From Candidatus Hodarchaeota archaeon (GTDB lineage Archaea; Asgardarchaeota; Heimdallarchaeia; Hodarchaeales; YT1-057), in assembly GCA_016839955.1 (NCBI GenBank), contig JAEOTI010000678.1:1-11461 (forward strand): a DNA stretch of 11,461 bases, given 5' to 3'. Under the pieces are notes generated by a model. The model was not told where the DNA came from. It saw nothing but the letters and a program-made list of their open reading frames with translations, and made no database searches. Position numbers and translations under genes: made by a program. This document shows positions 1 to 6,506 of the stretch, piece after piece (position 1 is the stretch's first letter; every line of letters starts with the position of its first letter).

Positions 1-1
1 A

Positions 2-559
2 TTAACAGCTATTCATGTCACTCATGATCAAGCAGAAGCATTGGCAATAGGAGATAGGATTTTAATCATGAGAAATGGACGGCTGCAGCAAGTTGGGAGT
101 GCTGAAGTCTTATATTATAAACCTAGACGCCCATTCGTTGCGCATTTTCTCGGTGAATCCGAATTTTTTGAAGTTACTGTGATTAAAAAGGGAGAAAAAG
201 GATGTACAACCATTTTAAGAGGAGGTTTTAGCATTTTAACTCCTAGAGCTCATGTTCCATTTGGATATAGGGCATTAATAGGAATTCGCCGTGAATTTAT
301 TGAAGTCATTCCTAGAACAGAAGCTCAACCTCCTAATGGTATTCCAGGTGTGATCCAAGAAATAAGATTCTTGGGTACAATGTACCGAATTAAAGTAGAG
401 TTGGAGAATAGAAGAAAATTAGAAATTAAGGCTCCAATAGACTCTGGAGTCATTTTATTAACTCAAAGAGAAAAGATATGGATAATTTTACCCCAGGAAA
501 GAATATGGATTTTTACTTATCCGAAGAAAGGATTAGTACAAGCATTAGCGGTATCTTAG
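2..559 (+). CDS. ABC transporter ATP-binding protein, PotA/CysA-like, C-terminal part (5' end outside window)
   Basis: This is the C-terminal part of an ABC ATPase that would energise import through a membrane permease. The open frame runs from the window edge. Its first residues read LTAIHVTHDQAEALAIGDRI, the switch (H-loop) segment that follows Walker B in importer ATPases of the polyamine, sulfate, iron and molybdate groups. Next comes the usual GRLQQVGSAEVLYYKPRRPF segment and a roughly 130-residue beta-rich tail with a TOBE_2-like pattern (IGIRREFIEVIP, then GVIQEIRFLGTMYRIKVEL). Walker A, the signature motif and Walker B lie upstream of the window, so activity cannot be judged. It ends with TAG 20 bases before the next ATPase gene on the same strand, so the two are probably co-transcribed. 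The tail resembles that of the downstream ATPase, which suggests that two related ATPases serve one transporter. The substrate cannot be read from this fragment. Confidence 0.9.
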   Translation, partial: LTAIHVTHDQAEALAIGDRILIMRNGRLQQVGSAEVLYYKPRRPFVAHFLGESEFFEVTVIKKGEKGCTTILRGGFSILTPRAHVPFGYRALIGIRREFIEVIPRTEAQPPNGIPGVIQEIRFLGTMYRIKVELENRRKLEIKAPIDSGVILLTQREKIWIILPQERIWIFTYPKKGLVQALAVS

Positions 560-579
560 AGACCTACGGTGAAATATAA

Positions 580-1728
580 ATGCCACAAATCGAACTAAGA
601 AACATATCCAAATCTTTTCAAGAAGTTCAGGCTCTACAAAATTTTAATCTGAAAATAGAAAATGGGGAATATTTTTGCCTTTTAGGACCTACTGGTCACG
701 GAAAAACAACATTACTTTATGTATTAGCAGGGATTTGTAAACCAAACAAGGGAGAAGTTCTTTTCGATGGAGAAATTGTTACAAACATGCTTCCTGAGTT
801 TCGTCGTGTGGGATTTGTATGGGAAGGTCATAATTTATTCCCACATATGAATGTTCTTGGAAATGTTATATATGGAAGACGCGTAAAAGGAAGAAACTTA
901 AAAGAAGCCCGTGAAGTCGCTGAAGGAATTCTAGATATGGTTTTATTAACTGGAAGGAACGAAGCGATTCCCAGTGAACTATCCGGCGGTATGCGGCAGA
1001 GAGTAGGAGTTGCACGGGCTTTAGCTGCCGAACCTCAAATTCTACTCATGGATGAACCTTATGGTGCTTTAGACGCAAAAATCCGTATGGAACTTAGAGA
1101 GGAAGTTCGTAATCTAGTAAAAGAACTTGGTTTAACTTGTATACATGCTACCCATGACACAGAAGAAGCTTTTATGGTTGCAGATAGGGTAGCAGTGATG
1201 CATCATGGTGAAGCAGTTCAAATTGATCCACCTGAGTTGATTTACCGTAATCCCCATAACAAATTTGTTGCCCAGTTTGTGAGCGAAGCTAATGTTTTAA
1301 ATGTAAATATAGATGAGGTTGAAGACAACTTTGCTTGGTGTTTTTTAACAAATAAGCGTTTAAAAGCTAAGAATTCTGGTCTTTTGAGGGGAGATAAAGG
1401 ACATTTGATTATAAAATCAGAAAATTTAATTCCAAAAAAGTATAATCCAGATATGAATAAAGTTTTATCAGGAATGGTTGAGAGAGTAAAATTTGTAGGT
1501 CAGTTTTATCGTTTCACAATTCGTCTTACAGATGGACAAAAAGTAATTTGTCGTGCATTACCTGGACAAGTTGAAAGGTTTGCACCAAATGAACAAGTCC
1601 ACATTGAATTTACATCAGAACTTAGCTTTGTTTATCCAATAGACGAACAAGGATTCAATATAGAAAATAAGGAAAAAAATAGCACATTGGCCAGTTTAAG
1701 ATCCAAAAAAAGGAGAAATATTGTATGA
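580..1728 (+). CDS. ABC transporter ATP-binding protein, PotA/CysA-like, with Glu at the Q-loop
   Basis: This is a complete 382-residue ABC ATPase, the normal length for a nucleotide-binding domain plus a TOBE-type tail. Visible motifs are Walker A GPTGHGKT (residues 36-43), signature LSGGMRQR (134-141), Walker B ILLMDEP (154-160), D-loop ALD (163-165) and switch His192 in THD. The Q-loop, normally VFQD, reads VWEG, so the coupling Gln is Glu82. The catalytic Glu159 is intact. Residues about 235-355 form the beta-rich tail and the last 25 residues are basic. The ATG is preceded by a weak GGTGAA site. The gene follows another ATPase of the same class by 20 bases and overlaps the DUF47 start by ATGA, so this is one operon. 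Family membership is clear. The substrate (polyamine, sulfate, iron, molybdate or other) cannot be told, and the permease and binding-protein genes would lie upstream of the window. Confidence 0.93.
   Translation: MPQIELRNISKSFQEVQALQNFNLKIENGEYFCLLGPTGHGKTTLLYVLAGICKPNKGEVLFDGEIVTNMLPEFRRVGFVWEGHNLFPHMNVLGNVIYGRRVKGRNLKEAREVAEGILDMVLLTGRNEAIPSELSGGMRQRVGVARALAAEPQILLMDEPYGALDAKIRMELREEVRNLVKELGLTCIHATHDTEEAFMVADRVAVMHHGEAVQIDPPELIYRNPHNKFVAQFVSEANVLNVNIDEVEDNFAWCFLTNKRLKAKNSGLLRGDKGHLIIKSENLIPKKYNPDMNKVLSGMVERVKFVGQFYRFTIRLTDGQKVICRALPGQVERFAPNEQVHIEFTSELSFVYPIDEQGFNIENKEKNSTLASLRSKKRRNIV
1711..1716 (+). promoter_or_regulatory. Ribosome binding site for the DUF47 gene
   Basis: AGGAGA lies 8 bases before the ATG at 1725, inside the end of the ATPase gene. 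Together with the ATGA stop/start overlap this supports the chosen start and translational coupling of the two genes. Confidence 0.7.
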
Positions 1729-2408
1729 GTAGTCGTCTTTCAAGATACTTAAAGAAACGTCGAAGATCCATGGTAATTGAATATATTCAAGACCACAGTC
1801 ATCAAGTAACGGATGTAGTGCGTACAGTAAATGAATGTTTAGTCGCTTGGACCGAAGATGACACCCCTAGAGTAAAAGAATTAGCAAATATTGTTTTTCA
1901 AGAAGAAAATATAGCAGATGATCTTAGACGAGAAGTCACTGAAAAAGCTCGTAGTCCAGATTTATCAAGTCAGGCTAGAGAAGACCTCTTAAGATTAGCT
2001 CGAAGAGTTGATTTTATTGCAAACTTTTGTAAAGCTGCTAGTAAAAATGTTTATCTCCTAGCTGACAAGACAGTTCCAACTGTACTCCGTCAAACAGCAC
2101 TAAAAATGAGTAATTCATTATTAGAACAAGTAAAAATTCTTGAAGATGCCATAGATACCCTTGGTACAACTCCTACAGTTAACACTAATGAGCAAATAGA
2201 TTATTTTTTCAAAAAGATTTCAAATTTAGAACATGAAATAGACATTCTATATTTCGAGGCGAAAGCAAAATATTTAGAATTGGCAGATCAGATCAATGCA
2301 GCAATCTTGATTATCCTTAGTGACATGTTCCGGAATTTAGAAAACGCTTCTGATTTTACGGAAGGAACTGCTGAATTAGTTTTAGCCATACTTGCGACAG
2401 ATTCGTAA
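1725..2408 (+). CDS. DUF47 (PhoU-like, TIGR00153-type) protein
   Basis: This is a 227-residue, almost entirely helical cytoplasmic protein. It has a basic start (SRYLKKRRRS) followed by long amphipathic helices in the order expected for the DUF47/PhoU-divergent family. Examples are the VRTVNECLVAW helix, the EENIADDLRREV helix, the LARRVDFIANFCKAA helix and the C-terminal LEHEIDILYFEAK and DMFRNLENASDFTEG segments. The E/D-rich helices and conserved-looking EENIADDLR, RVDFIAN and ENASDFTE blocks match metal-binding PhoU-like folds. Family members commonly sit next to Pit-type phosphate transporters and are thought to regulate them. Here the start overlaps the stop of an ABC ATPase gene by ATGA and no Pit gene is visible, so a role regulating that ABC importer is a reasonable inference. 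The length is typical and no defect is seen. The next gene is convergent, 8 bases away. Confidence 0.88.
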   Translation: MSSRLSRYLKKRRRSMVIEYIQDHSHQVTDVVRTVNECLVAWTEDDTPRVKELANIVFQEENIADDLRREVTEKARSPDLSSQAREDLLRLARRVDFIANFCKAASKNVYLLADKTVPTVLRQTALKMSNSLLEQVKILEDAIDTLGTTPTVNTNEQIDYFFKKISNLEHEIDILYFEAKAKYLELADQINAAILIILSDMFRNLENASDFTEGTAELVLAILATDS

Positions 2409-2416
2409 TTATAAAT

Positions 2417-2779
2417 TTAGTCATCAAATGTCAATAAAAAATTTGGATTGATAAAAAGACTAATCTTTGGTTTATCCTCCAGAATTTCCTTATTTTCGTT
2501 AATGGTGATCGTTTTAGAATATTTATATTCATAAGGGGGATTGTCTGGATAATAAGTAAATTCTGTGGTAACAAATAAGGTATACTCAAAGGTAATTTGC
2601 CATGTACGGTTTTTGTTAAATTCTACTTCCTTGAGAGGTCCAATCTTATCTATTTCAAAACTTATATGACCTAAATGCCCACTTCCACCAACTTGATCAC
2701 CGAGATTTTCATCCTGTTCTATTTTTCTTCGGGTAATTTCATCAAGTTCTGAGTCTGTAAACATATGGTTCATACCCAT
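2417..2779 (-). CDS. Hypothetical 120-residue protein, beta-rich C-terminal half
   Basis: I do not recognise this protein. The first 30 residues are charged and helical (TDSELDEITRRKIEQDENLG), followed by a short Gly-rich linker GGSGHLG (residues 31-37). An alternating hydrophobic/polar, Tyr- and Phe-rich stretch from about residue 38 to 118 looks like a small antiparallel beta domain, including WQITFEYTLFVTTEF and YYPDNPPYEYKYSKTITI. There is no signal peptide or membrane helix, so it is probably cytoplasmic. It starts 19 bases after the stop of the TPR gene on the same strand and is very likely co-transcribed with it. A function as partner or client of the TPR protein is conceivable but unproven. 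The SD site is weak. ATG codons 1, 3 and 6 are all possible starts. The codon pattern and clean convergent end beside the DUF47 gene support a real gene. Confidence 0.72.
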   Translation of the reverse strand: MGMNHMFTDSELDEITRRKIEQDENLGDQVGGSGHLGHISFEIDKIGPLKEVEFNKNRTWQITFEYTLFVTTEFTYYPDNPPYEYKYSKTITINENKEILEDKPKISLFINPNFLLTFDD

Positions 2780-2798
2780 TCATCTGTTATTACCATCT

Positions 2799-4181
2799 TC
2801 ATAATCCAGAATGTTTGAAATGCTTCTGAACATCCTGTAAATAAGATAACATTTCCCCAAATTGGACATCTTCATAGTCTTTCGGAGATGAAGTGATTAA
2901 TTTTTGTAACATGGTAGTTTGTTCTCGGAGATTTTGTAATTCTTTTTTAGCAAGCTTTGAAATAGGATTTAGGCCCCTTTCTAATGCTAGGTACTCTGCA
3001 AGTTCAAAATAATGAATTGCTTTAGGAATGTCAAACAAGGCTCTTTTAAGGTAGCCTTGAGTAAGAAGGGTTCGGACATAAGTTCCTAAGAGGTGTTCAC
3101 GACGACTAAGTTGTTCTAGTTCATTTAATAACGTCGTCACTTCTGATTTGTGAGTTTCTTCTTTAGTTAATAGAAAAAGTTGGAGTTTAATTTGCACAAT
3201 GAGATAAGCAGCATCTATAAGTAATTCAAAATCACCAGAATCCTTAGCTGATTCTTTAGCTTGATTCACAAGATCATAAGCTGATCTAAGTTCATGAGAA
3301 TGAAATTTCAATCTACCTAAGGCTAGTTTACTTCTTGTAGAAATCGCTGGATATCGAGAATCAACTAGTTTTTCTAATTTCTTTACTTCTCTCGTTGCCA
3401 AATCTACTAAATCTTGAGCTAGAAGAGTTTTAATAAGTTCATACCGAACATATGCTAAGTCTATTACATTTCCAATTTCCTCATAGATAGCTAAACTTCT
3501 TCGTATGTATTTTTCAGCTTGCTTGTAATCTCCTTTTGATGTATAAAGTTCACCCAAATTACAAAGAGCAATTCCTATTCCAGGTGGTTCATTAATTTTC
3601 TCAAAATATGTTAAGGATTCCATATGGTGTTGTTCAGCTAAGTACAATTGACCACGCATTACATACAAGTCACCCAAGTTTGCATGAGATTGTGCGATCC
3701 CTCGAGGACTATTAATTTTCTTCTCTAAGTCTAGGCTCTTTTGATAGAATTTTTCACTTTGTAATAAATCGCCTTTTTGGGAATAGATAACACCAAGGTT
3801 GTTATATGAAGCAGCGAGTTTCTCTAGGTCACCTAGTTTTTCTCTTAATTTCAAACTTAGGTGATAATTAGTCTCTGCAGCCTTAAGATTTCCTTGTTCC
3901 CAATAGTTGCTTCCTAAATTATTCAGAGCATCGGCTTGACCCCGTGTATCTGAAGGATCTTGCTCCGCAAATTTTAAAGCTTCTTTAGCACAAGCTACAC
4001 CCTTATCTAATAATCCCTGACGATAAAAAATCTGACTTTCTTCATTGAGACAGTAAATTAACTCCAAGCGTTGATCTGTGTGGAGGCTTTTTTTATAGTC
4101 TATGAGTAAATTATATGCTTCCTTAAGTTTACCTGATCGTCTTAAATCAGAAATCTTTTTTGAGATATCAGGTTCGGGCAT
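2799..4181 (-). CDS. Tetratricopeptide-repeat (TPR) protein
   Basis: This is a 460-residue soluble repeat protein without signal peptide or membrane helix. Residues 85-244 hold four units of exactly 40 residues, each starting with a version of ALNNLGxxYxxxGxLxxAExxYxxSLxLxEKxG: 85-124, 125-164, 165-204 and 205-244. The spacing fits the 40-residue TPR class found in kinesin light chain and LGN-type proteins rather than the 34-residue class. Flanking regions 1-84 and 245-420 are also helical and TPR-like but less regular, and the end (421-460) is polar. Such proteins are protein-binding scaffolds, so no enzymatic role should be assigned. The start ATG follows GAGAG at a suitable distance, and a TATA-like element lies about 23 bases upstream. 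The gene precedes the 120-residue unknown gene by 19 bases on the same strand, so they likely form a two-gene operon. Confidence 0.88.
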   Translation of the reverse strand: MPEPDISKKISDLRRSGKLKEAYNLLIDYKKSLHTDQRLELIYCLNEESQIFYRQGLLDKGVACAKEALKFAEQDPSDTRGQADALNNLGSNYWEQGNLKAAETNYHLSLKLREKLGDLEKLAASYNNLGVIYSQKGDLLQSEKFYQKSLDLEKKINSPRGIAQSHANLGDLYVMRGQLYLAEQHHMESLTYFEKINEPPGIGIALCNLGELYTSKGDYKQAEKYIRRSLAIYEEIGNVIDLAYVRYELIKTLLAQDLVDLATREVKKLEKLVDSRYPAISTRSKLALGRLKFHSHELRSAYDLVNQAKESAKDSGDFELLIDAAYLIVQIKLQLFLLTKEETHKSEVTTLLNELEQLSRREHLLGTYVRTLLTQGYLKRALFDIPKAIHYFELAEYLALERGLNPISKLAKKELQNLREQTTMLQKLITSSPKDYEDVQFGEMLSYLQDVQKHFKHSGL

Positions 4182-4201
4182 AGAACAACTCTCATTAAAA
4201 A

Positions 4202-4207
4202 TTATAA
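4202..4207 (-). promoter_or_regulatory. Possible TATA element of the TPR gene
   Basis: TTATAA, in the context AGTTATAATTTTTAATG on the minus strand, is centred about 23 bases before the TPR start codon. At the usual archaeal TATA-to-start distance the transcript would be leaderless or nearly so. AT-rich DNA makes chance matches common. Confidence 0.35.
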
Positions 4208-4214
4208 CTTGTTG

Positions 4215-4406
4215 TTACGAAGTGTTCATTTCTAGTATAATTTTAATTAGTAGTGGTATATCATTAAGAGGTTCACCTTTCATTGGACTATCTTTTACCT
4301 CTAATTCACCTCTAGCATGTAAATGGTGAGGTTTTGATGATATAGACCATCGATTATCAAAACTAAAGAAGATATCATTGTTTTTGAAGATTCTTCTACA
4401 GAACTC
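4215..4406 (-). pseudogene. Possible remnant of a small coding region without a start codon
   Basis: On the minus strand 63 codons are open and end in TAA 33 bases before the TPR gene. The translation looks protein-like, for example FSFDNRWSISSKPHHLHARG, then GELEVKDSPMKGEPL and LLIKIILEMNTS at the end. Within the frame there is no ATG, GTG or TTG before an internal Met at residue 42, and an in-frame TAA (4407-4409 on the plus strand) closes it upstream. Beyond that stop the same frame is open again for about 38 codons, including a hydrophobic run. It may be the 3' end of a decayed or frameshifted gene, or a short gene with an unusual start. I recognise no family. Confidence 0.3.
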
Positions 4407-4572
4407 TTATCTTTTGCTCAACAAGTTTATCAGAACTACAAAAATCAACAAAAAAAGAAATAAATTAGTTTTCAAATAAAACAAATCTTTAGGAGGTAAA
4501 AGAATAGGCTCCTAATTGAAAAAAGAGAAGCAAGAATCGTGATAGGATTTATACGTTTATTATTAATTTAGG

Positions 4573-4616
4573 AATCACATCTTTTTAGATCATGAAATTT
4601 TAAAGAGAATGTGATT
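4573..4616. repeat. Inverted repeat AATCACAT / ATGTGATT upstream of the one-helix membrane-protein gene
   Basis: AATCACAT at 4573-4580 is exactly complementary to ATGTGATT at 4609-4616, with 28 bases between. The second arm ends 31 bases before the ATG at 4648. This could be an operator pair for a dimeric regulator or a weak stem-loop in the leader. The loop is AT-rich with no U-run after it, so it does not look like a terminator. Confidence 0.4.
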
Positions 4617-4636
4617 ACTAACTAGAAAACGAATAT

Positions 4637-4642
4637 AGGTGA
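4637..4642 (+). promoter_or_regulatory. Ribosome binding site that decides the start at 4648
   Basis: AGGTGA sits 5 bases before ATG 4648. The in-frame GTG at 4639-4641 lies inside this site and would itself have no SD sequence, so the ATG is the better start. Confidence 0.65.
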
Positions 4643-4647
4643 ATTAC

Positions 4648-5247
4648 ATGGTAGAATTTTTTGGAGTTGAAGTTGGGTTAATAGCTATGGTTCCTGCTGT
4701 TTTCGGCTTTCTCTTATCTCTGTATAATTGGTACATGATGAACAGACCTGCCAATATAGTCGCATCAGACATTGTAAATTATGGTTTTATTTCATCAGGA
4801 TTTGAAGAAGCTATGTTATTTTGTTTTCCATTGATTTTCAGTAATGAAGGAGCTAAAAAAGGATTGATAAGCGAAATAAAAATCGGTTTCAAAAAGGAAG
4901 GAGAAATCAAATATATTGATCTTGATGGAAAAGTACGACTTAAAGAACTGGATTCAGCAACAGCTCCTTTACTTGATTGGAAAAAGTATCAAGAGGAAGG
5001 ATATGTCATTTTACAACCAACTTATCCAATCGCAGTTGAAGCTGGGGAGTCTGTGGATGTAACGGTAATGGCTACCGTTGATTTAGAAGAAAAGGCAATA
5101 CCTATAAACGAAGAAGTCGAATGTGTTATTGAAGTTGAGTTTGGGAATAAAAAAAGAAATAAAACAAGTTTTCCCTTTTTCTTGTCGGAAGAAACTGCTG
5201 ATATAGATGATAGATTAGTCTGGTTGAAACCAACTTCAAACAAATGA
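4648..5247 (+). CDS. Hypothetical one-helix membrane protein with beta-rich soluble domain
   Basis: This is a 199-residue protein that I do not recognise. Residues about 7-27 (VEVGLIAMVPAVFGFLLSLYN) form a hydrophobic helix that looks like an uncleaved N-terminal anchor, followed by YMMNRP. From about residue 35 the chain is beta-strand-like, with ALxFCFPLIFSNEG-type and LISEIKIGFKKEGEIKYIDL segments and a late IAVEAGESVDVTVMATVDLE stretch. This resembles an Ig-like or other beta-sandwich fold of about 150 residues. There is no catalytic motif. The soluble part contains few sequons, and its topology cannot be fixed from sequence. I chose ATG 4648 because of the AGGTGA site 5 bases before it; an upstream GTG at 4639 would add three residues. 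It is convergent with the nitroreductase gene across a 38-base gap and seems to be transcribed alone. Confidence 0.75.
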   Translation: MVEFFGVEVGLIAMVPAVFGFLLSLYNWYMMNRPANIVASDIVNYGFISSGFEEAMLFCFPLIFSNEGAKKGLISEIKIGFKKEGEIKYIDLDGKVRLKELDSATAPLLDWKKYQEEGYVILQPTYPIAVEAGESVDVTVMATVDLEEKAIPINEEVECVIEVEFGNKKRNKTSFPFFLSEETADIDDRLVWLKPTSNK

Positions 5248-5285
5248 GAAACATTATAGAAAACTAGTTACATTAACGTTCAACA

Positions 5286-6080
5286 TCAATTCCATTCAAT
5301 ACCATGTCGTTTAATTATTTGAAATAATGATTCATTTCGCAGTATACCTTGAGTAATTTTCCTACAGATATGTTCTGACCAGCTATACCTATCATAATCA
5401 ATAATATCAGTTCGGTTATTTTTGAATGGAATTTTTGCCCTTTGTTTAATGTAATAACCTTGTGTTAAATAACCATCATCCATTGCTTTCATCATTTCTT
5501 GGATCTCTGTGGGATTTGGGTCACAATATGTATCCTCAAATGCTACATACTTCAATGGATATCGTGGACGAATGTCAGTTTCTACAGAAGGGTCTGGATA
5601 ACCTAAACACAGACCTACCATTGGGAACACTCTAGAAGGAAGATTAAATATTGCTTTTATTCGATCAGCATTTAACGGAACGGTACCTAACAACACAGAT
5701 CCTAATCCAAAGGCTTCTGCTGCAAGAATAATATTTTGGCAAACTAAAGCTACATCTTGGACACTTAACCAAAGTAGCATTCCATCATCATAATCATATT
5801 CATAACCACGTTGGATAACTATTTTTTGAATTTTATTGAAATCTAGAAGGAAAAGCATTAGTACTTGAGTAGTGGAATATACACCACTTTTGATTTGCAT
5901 TTTTTCTTTATCTCGAGTGTATATAATACTATATAACTGAGCAGCAAATGGTGCACGGATTCCTGCTTCTAAAATTTTTTCTAATGTTTCATCTGTGACG
6001 GGTTTGTTAAGAAAATGTCTGATAGACCTACGATTGTGAATAATTGTAAAAATATTTGATTCTATTGGTTCAACGACCAT
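5286..6080 (-). CDS. Nitroreductase-family flavoprotein (FMN-dependent oxidoreductase)
   Basis: This 264-residue protein belongs to the nitroreductase superfamily, FMN enzymes that use NAD(P)H to reduce nitro compounds, quinones or flavins. Visible marks are the N-terminal RRSIRHFLNKPV (residues 17-28), with the Arg and Ser residues that contact FMN phosphate, and EKILEAGIRAPFAAQ (34-48). The central helix QDVALVCQNIILAAEAFGLGS (108-128) is followed by VLLGTV, and VGLCLGYPDP (155-164) by RPRYPLKYVAFEDTY (171-185). The 80-residue C-terminal part after the core, with YYIKQRAKIPF and WSEHI, is like that of NfsA/Frp-type members, so the length is ordinary. No signal peptide is present and the protein is cytoplasmic. 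AGAGGT at 6088-6093 precedes the ATG by 7 bases. The true substrate cannot be predicted, and no flavin partner gene is adjacent. Confidence 0.88.
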   Translation of the reverse strand: MVVEPIESNIFTIIHNRRSIRHFLNKPVTDETLEKILEAGIRAPFAAQLYSIIYTRDKEKMQIKSGVYSTTQVLMLFLLDFNKIQKIVIQRGYEYDYDDGMLLWLSVQDVALVCQNIILAAEAFGLGSVLLGTVPLNADRIKAIFNLPSRVFPMVGLCLGYPDPSVETDIRPRYPLKYVAFEDTYCDPNPTEIQEMMKAMDDGYLTQGYYIKQRAKIPFKNNRTDIIDYDRYSWSEHICRKITQGILRNESLFQIIKRHGIEWN

Positions 6081-6130
6081 ATTAAAAACCTCTAACGTTT
6101 ATAATCATCTTCTATCTAATCTCTCTTAGA

Positions 6131-6145
6131 TTTATTAATATAAAA
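6131..6145 (-). promoter_or_regulatory. Possible TATA element of the nitroreductase gene
   Basis: On the minus strand TTTTATATTAATAAA lies about 59 bases before the start codon. A transcript starting about 26 bases further on would carry a leader of roughly 30 bases that includes the AGAGGT site. The surrounding DNA is AT-rich, so this is tentative. Confidence 0.3.
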
Positions 6146-6418
6146 GTTTGAACCTAAAAAACTAGCTAGAAATTGATTTGAAATTTCGTCAAACGACTAT
6201 TTTGCGACGTTTCTAGATATTTTCAACTCTTAGATTTTACCTGTTCTTCAAATAAACTGATCTTATCATTGTCTGAAATCTGGTATTAATAATATTTACT
6301 CGATTTAGAGGGTTTTAGACAGATATATCACTTTTGAACGTTATAGAATCCATTGAGTAATTATCATAATTTTTCAGAACAATTTTAGTAATTAGGTTTA
6401 GTCTTATTTGTACAAATA

Positions 6419-6428
6419 TTTATAAATA
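6419..6428 (+). promoter_or_regulatory. TATA element of the surface protease gene
   Basis: TTTATAAATA, in the context CAAATATTTATAAATAGAAA, is a near-ideal archaeal TATA box. Transcription would be expected to start near 6450, giving a leader of about 53-65 bases before the protease start. Confidence 0.5.
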
Positions 6429-6500
6429 GAAAATTCTGGCAAAAAATGTAATTTATCACATCTCAAAATTCAATTGTTCTAGTAGAATTAATCATACAAA

Positions 6501-6506
6501 AGGTGG
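6501..6506 (+). promoter_or_regulatory. AGGTGG site at the protease start, making the start codon uncertain
   Basis: AGGTGG is the only SD-like sequence near the start and it contains the GTG (6503-6505) of the longest frame. If it is the true ribosome binding site, initiation would fall on ATT 6515, 8 bases downstream, since no ATG, GTG or TTG lies at that distance. Confidence 0.4.

Larger units (their letters stand above)
4182..4647. other. Intergenic region with broken short frames between the TPR and membrane-protein genes
   Basis: This stretch separates two divergent genes. Besides the start-less minus-strand frame described separately, plus-strand codons 4341-4463 read as a plausible protein end (KTKEDIIVFEDSS, then ELLSFAQQVYQNYKNQQKKK and a stop). 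They have no start codon and are preceded by two consecutive in-frame TGA codons. An ATG at 4336 with GGTGAG upstream would join this frame if one base were lost. A perfect AGGAGGT at 4491-4497 has no ATG, GTG or TTG at normal distance. An inverted repeat occupies 4573-4616. No RNA gene is recognisable. Confidence 0.5.
6081..6502. other. Divergent promoter region between nitroreductase and protease genes
   Basis: This is a 422-base AT-rich gap between two genes read in opposite directions. It contains the proposed promoters of both. I found no convincing open frame, RNA gene or long repeat in it. The size leaves room for regulatory sites that I cannot identify. Confidence 0.6.

Noticed and set aside
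4102..4329. Plus-strand open frame of 75 codons over the TPR start
   Set aside because: It lies antisense to the TPR gene start and to the minus-strand fragment, whose translations look far more protein-like. It has no SD site of its own.
4639..4647. GTG start adding three residues to the one-helix membrane protein
   Set aside because: The GTG is part of the AGGTGA ribosome binding site that serves ATG 4648.
5022..5243. Minus-strand open frame inside the one-helix membrane-protein gene
   Set aside because: It is a Ser/Thr-rich antisense shadow of a gene with a good SD site and start.
6185..6215. AAACG / CGTTT inverted repeat in the divergent promoter region
   Set aside because: There are only five complementary bases across a 12-base spacer, which is expected by chance in AT-rich DNA.
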